Below the pieces are notes generated by a model, which saw only the letters and a program-made list of their open reading frames with translations, made no database searches and was not told where the DNA came from. DNA of 33,234 nt from the NCBI GenBank assembly GCA_027491165.1, contig JAIXWS010000022.1, positions 1 to 33,234 on the forward strand, given 5' to 3'. This DNA comes from Sphingobacteriales bacterium (GTDB lineage: Bacteria; Bacteroidota; Bacteroidia; Chitinophagales; Chitinophagaceae). Below, piece after piece: positions 7,247 to 15,826 of the stretch (its first letter is position 1; the number at the start of each line of letters is the position of its first letter). The position numbers were made by a program, and so were the translations under genes.

Positions 7247-9322
7247 TTACTCAAATTCTTTATCAGCAATGCCTTTATTTACTTCTACAGTTTGGATTTT
7301 GAATTCTCCACCCATCATTTTTAAGCTAAAAGGCATTTTGTATCCATTGGCATTGGGAACTTCTTTATAATCGCCGAACTCCATAACCATTCCAGGATTA
7401 TCTCCTTCGCCAGCTTGCACTTGCTTTACGAGTAAGTTCGTATTTACATCATAATATTCGGTAGATTTTTTACCCTTTTTATCTAGGTTTTCCACCATAT
7501 AAGCGTCTGCACCATTCACTTGAACAATACCTTTAACGGTGCGTTTATCACCATATTTTTCAGGGTTCAAATCGGCCTGCATATCTGCTTGCTCCTTAGC
7601 TTGATCCAAGTCATCACCGCTCAACTCTTGTTTTTTACCTTGAGTTTCTTGGTAACCTTTATCTCCATTCAAAACGGTTCTGCTCAAATTCATTGTTTGA
7701 CCATTAAAGGTACCATTAACGACAGCTTTGAGTTTAGAACCTTGTTTTTGAAAATTCATAATGGTGATCTCACCGCCCTGTAATGCGCCTTTACGCACTG
7801 TTTTGATATCCTTCAATGATTTGATGGCTTTTTCACCGCCCAGTGCGGCTACATAATTTTTCATTACATCTTCTGCTGTGACATTACCTGCGGATTTTGT
7901 TTCGGAAGGGACAATAATGTTGCCGTAATTATCATAATAGGTTATGATGTTATTCTTGCCGAAACGAGCCATTTTGCTTGCTACTTCCTCTTTGCTACCT
8001 ACAACAATGATGTTCATATTGCGCGGATTCATGTATTTCTGCGCAGCAGCTTTTACATCAGCAGCGGTAACTGCATTCAAGTTTTTAAGGTAGTTCTGGT
8101 AATAGTCTGCTGGCAATTTCAATCTTTCAATATTGATGGCTAACTGTGCAATACGCTGGGGTGATTCTAAGCTAATTGCAAAATTTCCACCAATATAATT
8201 CAGGGTATTTTGTAAAGATTCTTTATCGACATCCTCGGTTTGCAAACGATTCATCTCTGCAATAATTTCAGCAACAGAGCTATCACTTACTGGGTTACGC
8301 GCTTTGGCTTCAGCACCAAAATTACCTACAAGAATATCAGAACTAAGGCTGGAATAAGAACCATAAGTCCAAGCATGTTTTTCGCGAAGATTCAAAAACA
8401 AACGACCTTGAGAACCACCGCCAAGAATAGTATTGGCAACTTTAGCAGCAAACTCATCTGCTGCACCTGGTTTTAAATCTAATGGGCGAGTTATACTGAT
8501 TACGCTTTGCACAGCGGCATCACGAGGCACAAAGGCAACCTTGGGCGACAAAGGCGCTTCGGGTTGGCTATACATGGCAACAGGCACTTCTTTTTTGACC
8601 CAAGCACCAAAATATTTAGCCACTAAAGGTTTTATCTCGGCTGCAGTAATATCTCCTACAATAGCCATGTAGGCTACATTAGGACGGAAATAAGTATCAT
8701 AATATTTCTTGCAACGATCTAAAGTAATCGCTTTGATGGACTCTTCTGTTTCAACCTCTCCATAAGGGTGATTTGTCGTATAGTTCAATACTTTTTGAAC
8801 ATTGTCCATCATGGCATCTGGATCATTTTTATTGGTTTCGAGGCCCGACAATGCTTGGGTTTTGAGTTTATCCAATTCCTCTTGTTTAAAGTCGGAATTA
8901 AGAATCATATCACTCAAAATTTCCATCATTTTATTTTGATTCTTTTTGAGACCAAATGCAATTGCTCCTTCTGCGTTTGCTGAAATGCTGGCACCTATAA
9001 AATCAATTTCCTCATTCAATTTATCTTTACTACGCGTTTTTGTACCGCTGCTCAACAACTCGCCTACAAAATCTGAATAACCAGCCATAGAACCTTGTAA
9101 TTCTTGGCGGATATCTAATTGAATAGACATGGAAACGGTAGGTAGTTTATGATTTTCAACCACAAATACTTTAAGGCCATTGGGCAATGTAAATGTTTCG
9201 GTTTTGCCCATTTTTATTTCGGGTGCAGGACCGGGCTTGGGTCTTTGGCTACGATCTAATGTTTGCGCCCAAGAGCTTGCACTAATGGCGAGGGCTATTA
9301 TGGATAAGGTTATTTTTTTCAT
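7247..9322 (-). CDS. Inactive-type M16 peptidase homologue fused to a LolA-like domain
   Basis: A 691-residue protein with a signal peptide (1-19, ASSWA/Q). Residues about 40-455 form the two M16 repeats (FTLPNGLKVFVVENHKLPTV near the N-terminus), but where active members have HxxEH this protein has DFVGE (84-88), so it should not bind zinc. It is thus the non-catalytic partner type seen in M16B pairs. Residues about 477-691 form an added domain opening with YVAALGGEKAIKSL, then repeated beta strands and a late GYKMPFSLKM. This looks like the LolA-like 'outer-membrane lipoprotein-sorting' fold common in Bacteroidota; the fold is my inference. It follows the active M16 gene by 50 bases, so the two are probably made together and may form a periplasmic heterodimer. 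Confidence 0.88.
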   Translation of the reverse strand: MKKITLSIIALAISASSWAQTLDRSQRPKPGPAPEIKMGKTETFTLPNGLKVFVVENHKLPTVSMSIQLDIRQELQGSMAGYSDFVGELLSSGTKTRSKDKLNEEIDFIGASISANAEGAIAFGLKKNQNKMMEILSDMILNSDFKQEELDKLKTQALSGLETNKNDPDAMMDNVQKVLNYTTNHPYGEVETEESIKAITLDRCKKYYDTYFRPNVAYMAIVGDITAAEIKPLVAKYFGAWVKKEVPVAMYSQPEAPLSPKVAFVPRDAAVQSVISITRPLDLKPGAADEFAAKVANTILGGGSQGRLFLNLREKHAWTYGSYSSLSSDILVGNFGAEAKARNPVSDSSVAEIIAEMNRLQTEDVDKESLQNTLNYIGGNFAISLESPQRIAQLAINIERLKLPADYYQNYLKNLNAVTAADVKAAAQKYMNPRNMNIIVVGSKEEVASKMARFGKNNIITYYDNYGNIIVPSETKSAGNVTAEDVMKNYVAALGGEKAIKSLKDIKTVRKGALQGGEITIMNFQKQGSKLKAVVNGTFNGQTMNLSRTVLNGDKGYQETQGKKQELSGDDLDQAKEQADMQADLNPEKYGDKRTVKGIVQVNGADAYMVENLDKKGKKSTEYYDVNTNLLVKQVQAGEGDNPGMVMEFGDYKEVPNANGYKMPFSLKMMGGEFKIQTVEVNKGIADKEFE

Positions 9323-9372
9323 TGAGTATTTTTATTTTTTGTACAAACAAAGAATTGTCGATGTTTTAAAAA

Positions 9373-10743
9373 TTATTTCTTTTCTTCTGCTTTGGGCAAA
9401 TAATACACGACCAAGCGATTTTCTTTGGTGAAGTATTTTTTAGCTACACGCTGTAAATCTTCTTTGGTAATTTTTGTGTATTTATTCAATTCTGTGTTGA
9501 TTAAATTGGCATCACGGAAATAAGTATAATTAGTGGCCAAATTTTCTACAATACCCGCTACACGGCCATTCTGGCTTACAAAATCGTTCTCTATTTGGTT
9601 CATCAATTTCTTATACTCAGCATCAGTTAAGGGTGTTGACAGCACCTTAGCGATTTCATCATCCATTATTTTCTCTAGCTCTTCGGGTTTTGTACCCATG
9701 TTGGCAATACCAAACATCATCACTGCTCCGGGTTGCTCGTTAGGCAATGCAAATGCACCCACAGCAAGGGCTTTTTGTTGTTTGTCTACAATTTCTTTTT
9801 GGAAACGAGAGCTCTTACCTTGTGACAACAATTGGTTCAATAATTGTAAGGCATAGAAATCATCTGAACCCATAGCTGCACCATGGTAAGCTAAAATAAC
9901 TGCGGGCAATTGAACATTGTCATAGAATGTAGTACGCTTTTCGGCTGTTTGTGCTGGCTCTACTTGGGTTGGGCGAGGAATATCTTTAGTACCCCGCGGG
10001 ATTGTTGCAAAATATTTTTCAATTAATGGTTTTGCGCTAGCCTCTGTAATATCACCACCAATAACCAGTACAGCATTGTTGGGGACATAAAAGGTTTTGT
10101 AAAAATCCATGAACTCTGAAATTTTGGCTTGATCTATATATTGCTCTTTACCGATAGGGCTCCAACGATAAGGGTGAACAGTGAATAAATTCTCGAATAC
10201 GACATTGAGCAATTGACCATATGGGCGATTGTCGTAGCTCTGTTTCTTTTCTTCCTTCACCACCTTACGTTGTGTTTCTACACCCACTTCATCAATTTTG
10301 GCTTGAAACATACGTTCAGATTCCATCCACAGTGCAAGCTCTAATTGATTCGAAGGCAGGGTTTCAAAATAAAATGTACGGTCTTGTGAGGTATTGGCGT
10401 TCAATTGTCCACCATTTGCTTGTACTAATTTCATGTACTCACCACGTCCAATATTTTCACTTCCTTCAAACAATAAATGCTCGAAGAAATGCGCAAAACC
10501 AGTACGCTGGGGATCTTCATTTTTCGAACCGACATGATACATTACCGATACGGTAACTATTGGTGTACTGTGATCTTCGTGTAGAATGACATGTAGACCA
10601 TTAGGCAAATCGAATTCTGTAAATTTAATTTTTCCTTGAGCAGCAGGTTTTGCAGCAGCTGCTGCAACTTTAGTCTGTGCAATTGATGGCGCACTAAGCA
10701 GGGATGTACCGAGCAATAACGCATAAACAGCTTTTAACTTCAT
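9373..10743 (-). CDS. Periplasmic zinc peptidase, M16 family (catalytic partner)
   Basis: A 456-residue M16 peptidase. The inverted zinc motif HFFEH gives H85, E88 and H89, and a downstream Glu-rich segment (VVKEEKK) can supply the third ligand. A signal peptide (1-22, ending PSIAQ) places it in the periplasm. The ATG at 10743 is chosen because it begins the signal peptide; the frame extends to 10800 without adding meaningful sequence. It is first in a two-gene operon with the zinc-site-lacking homologue, matching known active/inactive M16B pairs. Substrates are probably peptides or signal-peptide-like fragments, not knowable here. Confidence 0.93.
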   Translation of the reverse strand: MKLKAVYALLLGTSLLSAPSIAQTKVAAAAAKPAAQGKIKFTEFDLPNGLHVILHEDHSTPIVTVSVMYHVGSKNEDPQRTGFAHFFEHLLFEGSENIGRGEYMKLVQANGGQLNANTSQDRTFYFETLPSNQLELALWMESERMFQAKIDEVGVETQRKVVKEEKKQSYDNRPYGQLLNVVFENLFTVHPYRWSPIGKEQYIDQAKISEFMDFYKTFYVPNNAVLVIGGDITEASAKPLIEKYFATIPRGTKDIPRPTQVEPAQTAEKRTTFYDNVQLPAVILAYHGAAMGSDDFYALQLLNQLLSQGKSSRFQKEIVDKQQKALAVGAFALPNEQPGAVMMFGIANMGTKPEELEKIMDDEIAKVLSTPLTDAEYKKLMNQIENDFVSQNGRVAGIVENLATNYTYFRDANLINTELNKYTKITKEDLQRVAKKYFTKENRLVVYYLPKAEEKK

Positions 10744-10766
10744 AAGAATAAGTGCATTTTGAGGGT

Positions 10767-10774
10767 CAAAATTA
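10767..10774 (-). promoter_or_regulatory. Candidate -7 box of the M16 operon
   Basis: On the minus strand this reads TAATTTTG, an exact TAnnTTTG match 24 bases ahead of the chosen ATG. No TTG at 17-23 bases upstream. The gap is shared with the divergent HAD gene, for which I see no matching box. Confidence 0.4.
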
Positions 10775-10880
10775 TCAATTAATGCGTTAGTATGTTGCAT
10801 TGACCAAAGATTTATCCCGAAAATCTACCGAAACTCCACCGCCATAATGGATATTTGCACCAATTTTGAATAGTAGCACG

Positions 10881-11531
10881 ATGATAGACACCATAATATT
10901 TGACATGGATGGCTTGCTGTTAGACACAGAACCCTTGTGGGGTAAAAGCATGATGCGCATCGCCCAAAAACACCAAATACCCATATTAGCGCATCAATTT
11001 AAAGAAACCACAGGGTTGAAAATACATGAAGTAGTGGCTTATTGGGCCATTAAATATCCTTGGAATGGCGCGAGTGTTCAGGACATTGCCGAAGAAATCA
11101 TTGACGATATCATAGCCTTATCCAAAGCAGAAGGAAGAGTAATGCCAGGGGTCATTCCTTTACTAAAAAACCTCACAAAAAAAGGATTCAAATTAGGGGT
11201 AGCCACCTCTTCTCCAACGAGAATGTTGGAGGAATTAATAGCCTTTTTTGAACTCAAACCTTATTTCATTGAATTGTCATCTGCCGACACTGTTGGTCAT
11301 GGAAAGCCGCACCCTGCAGTATTTTTGCATTGTGCAGCGCAAATGAACAGCGAAGCTTTAAACTGCCTGGTTTTTGAAGATTCCTTTAATGGAATCATTG
11401 CAGCCAAAGCAGCTAGGATGAAAGTAATTGCGGTGCCTGATGAACTTCATTTTAACGAGCCTCGATTTGCTGCAGCAGATAAAAAAATACGAAGTTTGGA
11501 AGATGTAAATGTGGAAATCGATTTGAACTAG
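10881..11531 (+). CDS. HAD-family sugar-phosphate phosphatase (HxpB / beta-phosphoglucomutase-like)
   Basis: A 216-residue HAD subfamily I hydrolase. Motif I FDMDGLLLDTEP holds the nucleophile D8 and acid D10; motif II is ATSS (108-111); motif III GKPHP (141-145); motif IV FEDSFNG (165-171). A helical cap lies between residues 15 and 90. This matches hexitol or 2-deoxyglucose-6-phosphate phosphatases and beta-phosphoglucomutases; the DTEP motif and short length favour the phosphatase. The ATG at 10881 is preferred over a TTG at 10866 because it starts directly at the first strand. Single gene, convergent with the exopolysaccharide operon. Exact substrate not determined. Confidence 0.88.
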   Translation: MIDTIIFDMDGLLLDTEPLWGKSMMRIAQKHQIPILAHQFKETTGLKIHEVVAYWAIKYPWNGASVQDIAEEIIDDIIALSKAEGRVMPGVIPLLKNLTKKGFKLGVATSSPTRMLEELIAFFELKPYFIELSSADTVGHGKPHPAVFLHCAAQMNSEALNCLVFEDSFNGIIAAKAARMKVIAVPDELHFNEPRFAAADKKIRSLEDVNVEIDLN

Positions 11532-11592
11532 CATCCTAATTTGAAGTAGCAAGTAAAAGGCTGCATCTCTTGAGCAGCCGATCAAGCATAAA

Positions 11593-11618
11593 AAAAGTGT
11601 CGACAACGCGACACTTTT
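11593..11618. terminator. Two-way terminator between HAD gene and wzc
   Basis: A 10-bp stem (11593-11602 with 11609-11618) around ACAACG. The outer A:T pairs and flanking A and T runs let it work for both converging genes. A weaker 6-bp hairpin (11559-11564 with 11574-11579) precedes it on the + side. Confidence 0.75.
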
Positions 11619-11633
11619 ATTGTTTTGAAAGCT

Positions 11634-14081
11634 TTATGAATCTTTTTTCTTAAAAACACTCTTGATTTTTCCGGAAGCACTTGGAGCATCATCTTCATAG
11701 TAACCACCTCCAGATGTATCGCTTCCGTAGCCATAACCATAGCCGTAGCCATAACCGTAGCCATAACCATAGCCATAGCCATATTTCGAGCTTCTTTCTA
11801 CACCATTAAATATAATGGCTGGATTGCTGATTTTGCCATCTTGATACAACATATCCAACATTTTCAATTGGCCTTTGACGGTGCGACCTTGTCGCGTTAC
11901 GAATACATTGACACCAGCGTATTTTGCCAAAATGGTTGCATCCGAAACCAATCCAATTGGTGCCGTATCAATAATGATTACATCAAATATTTCTGCTAAG
12001 TCCTCTAGCATTTGCTTATTGCGCGGCTGTAGAATCAGCTCGCCTGGATTAGGAGGAATGGCGCCACAGTTGGCAATGAATAGGTTTCCATGCAATCCAG
12101 AAGGTTTAATAACCTTATCTAAATCATTAATTACACCAGCAAGATAGGCGCTAATACCGCCATCTCTTTCTAGATTAAGTCGCTCACTAATTTTGGGTTT
12201 ACGTAAGTCAAACTCCATGACCAAAACTTTTTTATGCGTGAGGGCCAAGGTAAGACCGAGGTTAATCGAGACAAAGGTTTTACCCTCACCACTTATACTA
12301 GATGTGATTAGAATAGTCTTTTTGTGGTCATTTACCGCCATAAACTCAAGGTTTGTGCGGAGCAAACGAAATTGTTCTGCAATCCCTGTACGAATGCTTG
12401 GACCGATAACAACTTCCATACCTTCGGGCGCTTTGTTGATAGAACCCAAAATAGGAATACTGGTCATGGCTTCAATATCCGATTCGTTCATCACCTTATT
12501 ATTCAACAACTCCCTTCCCGCAAGCACCAAACAAGGAATCACAATACCAAACAAAAAAGCAATGATGTAAATACTTTTTGAGACAGGTTTAACTGGGGCT
12601 TCTATGCTATAGGGCTTTACTACTAATTTCGATTTTGCTGAAGCCGCGTTTAAAGTAATTTCATTTTCCAATCCTTTTTGGAATAAGGTAAGATACATGC
12701 TTTGCAATACTTCATACTCTCTTTTGACATCATTTATGGAGCGGTCGAGACCCGGGATGGTATTAATAAGCCCACTGTATTTAGCAGAATTTTGATAGGC
12801 TGATTGCAGTGTTGCGTTGATGGACCGTTCGTTTTTGGCAATAGCTTCAATCATGCCTTTACGTAATGTCGTAATTTCTGCCTCATCTCTTTTTCTGATT
12901 ATATTTTCCTTAGGTTGGTTTTCAACCTCAATTTTCTGGGCAAGCATGTTGTATTTTTCAATCATGGCTACCAAAACAGGATCTTTGGGCGCTACACCTG
13001 CAATAATTGAATTTTTATTATCCGAAATATTGGAAACAGTTGCCTTAACTTCATTTAAGGCTTGTCTTTCTAATATGACTTCATTAATCTTTTGTTGGGA
13101 TTCTTCTTTTCCAGCTACATAAGCACCCCCTTGAACTGTAACATCAATCATGTTGTTACTCACCTTAATACCCTCTACTCTAGAATCAACACCTTTTAAT
13201 TGATTGGCAAGACCTTTTTGTCTTTCGTCTATAAAATCTCGGGTTTTTTGTGCAGCTAAAACGGCATTCGACAGCTCATTAACATGATATTTGGCCACCA
13301 GTACATTGATAAAATTGATGGCTCTAAGGGGCAAATTATCTGTCATGGAGATTTCTAACATACTGGTTCTACCATCTGTCGGAAAAATTTTCAATACAGA
13401 TAGTATCTTGCTACCCGTGGCAATTTCTGGCGACACCCTAACTTTAATCGGATTGGAAGCATAGCCTACTGAAACAAATTGATTGTTTACATAAACGATT
13501 TTGATTCTGCCAAAAGGCATTTTTGTCCATGAATCAAAGGGGATACGTGTTTTCTTTTCATTTTGGGTTATCTCAAAAAGACCCTCAATTAATTTATTGT
13601 TTTCTCGAACTTGGTTAATGATAAATTCGTCACCAGAGCCTAAATAACCCGCTGTATCAAAAACTACACGGATTGGACATTCTTCATAAATCTCGTTTTC
13701 CTTTATTTTCCCTTTAACAAAATACTGAATGTTCAAATCGAGGGAATCAACCACTTCCTTTACAAGATCTTTAGACTGTAACAACATGATCTCATTGAAC
13801 ATGTTCACGCCCTCATCTTGTATACCGATTTTTTTCAATACAGCATTACCTGCCTGATCACCACCACTTGATTCTCCACCATCTAACAACAAAGAACTTT
13901 TGACCTGATACAGCGGAGTAGTGTACCGCAAATAAACAAATGCAGCAGCTAAGGAAAAAATCAAACAAAGTAAAATAAGATACCAGTAACCGACAACAGA
14001 TGCCAAAAAACGACGAATGTCAAAATTTTGATTGATTTGGTCCTTTAAGATTCCTTGGGCAGTTGAATGTTGTTGGTTCAT
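11634..14081 (-). CDS. wzc: Wzc-like polysaccharide co-polymerase / tyrosine autokinase
   Basis: An 815-residue inner-membrane BY-kinase. An N-terminal Wzz chain-length domain has one membrane segment near residues 33-53, a long periplasmic helical part, and a second membrane segment at about 508-530. The cytoplasmic kinase has Walker A SGEGKT (597-602), Walker A' VLVMEFD (620-626) and Walker B VIIID (701-705). The C-terminal tail has ten Tyr-Gly pairs (767-786) then GGGYYEDD, the autophosphorylation cluster. In E. coli, cycling of tail phosphorylation controls octamer assembly and export through Wza. It is the last gene of the operon, with its likely phosphatase two genes upstream and its Wza-like partner directly upstream. 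Confidence 0.95.
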   Translation of the reverse strand: MNQQHSTAQGILKDQINQNFDIRRFLASVVGYWYLILLCLIFSLAAAFVYLRYTTPLYQVKSSLLLDGGESSGGDQAGNAVLKKIGIQDEGVNMFNEIMLLQSKDLVKEVVDSLDLNIQYFVKGKIKENEIYEECPIRVVFDTAGYLGSGDEFIINQVRENNKLIEGLFEITQNEKKTRIPFDSWTKMPFGRIKIVYVNNQFVSVGYASNPIKVRVSPEIATGSKILSVLKIFPTDGRTSMLEISMTDNLPLRAINFINVLVAKYHVNELSNAVLAAQKTRDFIDERQKGLANQLKGVDSRVEGIKVSNNMIDVTVQGGAYVAGKEESQQKINEVILERQALNEVKATVSNISDNKNSIIAGVAPKDPVLVAMIEKYNMLAQKIEVENQPKENIIRKRDEAEITTLRKGMIEAIAKNERSINATLQSAYQNSAKYSGLINTIPGLDRSINDVKREYEVLQSMYLTLFQKGLENEITLNAASAKSKLVVKPYSIEAPVKPVSKSIYIIAFLFGIVIPCLVLAGRELLNNKVMNESDIEAMTSIPILGSINKAPEGMEVVIGPSIRTGIAEQFRLLRTNLEFMAVNDHKKTILITSSISGEGKTFVSINLGLTLALTHKKVLVMEFDLRKPKISERLNLERDGGISAYLAGVINDLDKVIKPSGLHGNLFIANCGAIPPNPGELILQPRNKQMLEDLAEIFDVIIIDTAPIGLVSDATILAKYAGVNVFVTRQGRTVKGQLKMLDMLYQDGKISNPAIIFNGVERSSKYGYGYGYGYGYGYGYGYGYGSDTSGGGYYEDDAPSASGKIKSVFKKKDS
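11724..11783 (-). repeat. Hexanucleotide repeat encoding (Tyr-Gly)10 in the wzc tail
   Basis: Ten in-frame hexamers encode Tyr-Gly. Codons vary (TAC/TAT and GGC/GGT, one GGA), so the array is imperfect as DNA but perfect as protein. Units of 6 bp can be gained or lost without shifting frame. Confidence 0.95.
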
Positions 14082-14128
14082 ATATTCTTAAACTTAATTT
14101 TGAAACAGTATCTCTTAGGTAATGAAAA

Positions 14129-14156
14129 CAAAATTATCATTTAGCTAATTGCACAA
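14129..14156 (-). promoter_or_regulatory. Possible internal promoter for wzc
   Basis: Minus-strand TTG (14154-14156), 17-base spacer, TAATTTTG (14129-14136), overlapping the end of wza. It fits the consensus at the short spacer limit. AT-rich sequence makes chance matches likely. Confidence 0.3.
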
Positions 14157-14967
14157 TACCAAATACCGAAAGTGCCGTGGTGACTATGCCCGTAAACAAG
14201 GGCAAATAAAATAATAAAAACTCGTTGGTTTGTTGCCTTTTCAATCGATTAGGCTCTACATAAACAATATCGTTTTTTTGAAGGTAATAATAGGGGCTCG
14301 TAAAGAGCGATTTGCTATTGAGATTGATACGACTAAATTCCAATTTTCCGGCATTTTCTCGAATGATCAATACCCTATCTTTTCTTCCAGTTAAAGGAAT
14401 GTCACCTGCCGAGGCTATAGCTTCTAAAATATTGATTTTGTGATTAGGAGCAAATATGGGTCCAACCCTATTGATTTCTCCCATCATATTCACCTTATAG
14501 TTTAATACACGAACCTCTACTACAGGAGCTTTTATGTAAGACACTAATTTATCTGAAATTGTTTTTTTGGCTTCAGCAGTGGTTAAGCTCCCAATTTTAA
14601 TTTTACCCATTACTGGAAAATCAATATTGCCTTCGGCATCAACCAAATAACCTTTTACCGAAGTGCCACCGCCACCGCCTGAAGCGCTATTTCCAGATGT
14701 TGCTGCAAGATTGTAAGGCACACCTCCTTCATTAAAAATGCCAACCGGATCTTTTTGGGTAAAGGCATCCTCACTGCTGATATTGATAGCAACAATATCC
14801 TCTGGAGCAATGGTCACTTTGGGCCGAGCTAATACCTGTACAATCTCCTTAGCAGTATCTGCTTTTTCATTTGTGTAAAAATAGGTCACTCTTTTAGGTG
14901 AAGAACAAGAGGCGAAAATTGAAACAGCAAACAAGGCAATCAATCCATTCAATTTTGTCATTTTCAA
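14137..14967 (-). CDS. wza: Wza-like polysaccharide export lipoprotein
   Basis: A 276-residue polysaccharide export protein. The signal peptide ends in a lipobox FASC with C21 as the lipidated Cys. A Poly_export domain (about 50-155; IAPEDIVAINISSEDAF at its start) is followed by an SLBB-type domain (about 157-240; MGEINRVGPI, then ILEAIASAGDI). A hydrophobic C-terminal segment (about 253-274) could be the outer-membrane-spanning helix or a membrane anchor. It should form the outer-membrane exit channel for the polymer handled by the Wzc kinase encoded 55 bases downstream. A second ATG, two codons in, is possible as start. It is shorter than E. coli Wza (about 360 residues), typical for Bacteroidota. 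Confidence 0.93.
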   Translation of the reverse strand: MKMTKLNGLIALFAVSIFASCSSPKRVTYFYTNEKADTAKEIVQVLARPKVTIAPEDIVAINISSEDAFTQKDPVGIFNEGGVPYNLAATSGNSASGGGGGTSVKGYLVDAEGNIDFPVMGKIKIGSLTTAEAKKTISDKLVSYIKAPVVEVRVLNYKVNMMGEINRVGPIFAPNHKINILEAIASAGDIPLTGRKDRVLIIRENAGKLEFSRINLNSKSLFTSPYYYLQKNDIVYVEPNRLKRQQTNEFLLFYLPLFTGIVTTALSVFGIVQLAK

Positions 14968-14983
14968 TATATTTTACTGGGCG

Positions 14984-15014
14984 CAAAGTTAACGGAAATA
15001 ATGATATGCTTCAG
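14984..15014 (-). promoter_or_regulatory. Candidate internal promoter for wza-wzc
   Basis: Minus-strand TAACTTTG (14984-14991) matches TAnnTTTG exactly. CTG stands 20 bases upstream in place of TTG. It lies in the cpsB-wza gap, 17 bases ahead of the wza ATG, so wza-wzc may also be transcribed apart from the upstream genes. Confidence 0.5.
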
Positions 15015-15025
15015 GTAATGGTAAT

Positions 15026-15781
15026 CTATAATTCCTTATTCTTAAAACCATATTCGCTGAGCTGCCACATAAGCTCTTGGTGCTCTTGAGGCATTGTTTG
15101 AATATGTGATAAATGGCGCTCATGATGCAGGTCGGTACCACAATAATCATATAAGCCTCTTGCTAACATTTTTTCAGCATTGATCTTTATGGATTTACCA
15201 TAATAACCCAATATGGAGAGCAAATTCATTTGCATTAATACACCCCTTTCTTTTAATTGTTCAAAAACATCCAATTTTGTCTCGTAAATATATCTTTCGG
15301 GATGAGCTAAAATGGGATGATATCCGTTGGCCTGAATTGCAAAAAGGATCTCATGAAACTGTCGATTCCAGCCCGCCATACTCACCTCTACAAGTACATT
15401 ATTATTGCCAAAAGGCATTAAGCCCTTGGGTAAAACCTGACTTAAAAAATAGGTGTCTAAAAAATATTCGGCTGATACCTGAATGCTCATATCAGGATGG
15501 TGCAGGGCCAAATGTTCTTTCAAAGGCTTAAATAGGTTCTGTACCTTGATGGTATCATTATCGTATATCTCGCCATGGATATGTGGCGTAGTAATAAATT
15601 TTCTATAGCCCAAGCTGTACAAAGCCTCTATAAAACGAAGGCTATCTTCTAGCGACTGGGAACCATCATCAATTGCGGGAACCAAATGGCTATGCATATC
15701 TGCGCCCAAAAAAGAAAAATCGGGCACTCGGTATGTTGGAATAGGAAGAGGAGGTTTTTTTTTCTTAAAAAATGAAAACAT
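15026..15781 (-). CDS. cpsB: PHP-family tyrosine-protein phosphatase (CpsB/YwqE-like)
   Basis: A 251-residue PHP-fold metallophosphatase, the kind that dephosphorylates BY-kinases in Gram-positive capsule loci. Metal ligands are all visible: HxH in DMHSHLVP (H30, H32), TPH (65-67), E105, HPER (160-163) and GTDLHH (215-220). No signal peptide; the N-terminal KKKK stretch suggests a cytoplasmic, possibly membrane-hugging protein. It lies between the glycosyltransferase and wza, so the operon encodes both the kinase and its probable phosphatase. Gram-negative enteric loci use an unrelated low-molecular-weight phosphatase (Wzb) instead. Confidence 0.92.
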   Translation of the reverse strand: MFSFFKKKKPPLPIPTYRVPDFSFLGADMHSHLVPAIDDGSQSLEDSLRFIEALYSLGYRKFITTPHIHGEIYDNDTIKVQNLFKPLKEHLALHHPDMSIQVSAEYFLDTYFLSQVLPKGLMPFGNNNVLVEVSMAGWNRQFHEILFAIQANGYHPILAHPERYIYETKLDVFEQLKERGVLMQMNLLSILGYYGKSIKINAEKMLARGLYDYCGTDLHHERHLSHIQTMPQEHQELMWQLSEYGFKNKEL

Positions 15782-15826
15782 CGTAGCAATTTTTGAATCA
15801 GAAAAAAATAAGGGGCTTTCTGCTCT

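Noticed and set aside
10787-10984. Minus-strand frame in the gap between the M16 and HAD genes
   Set aside because: It lies largely antisense to the HAD coding sequence and has no recognisable features.
11724-11783. Short tandem repeat considered as a CRISPR-like or noncoding array
   Set aside because: It is inside the wzc frame and encodes an uninterrupted Tyr-Gly tail; no spacers exist.
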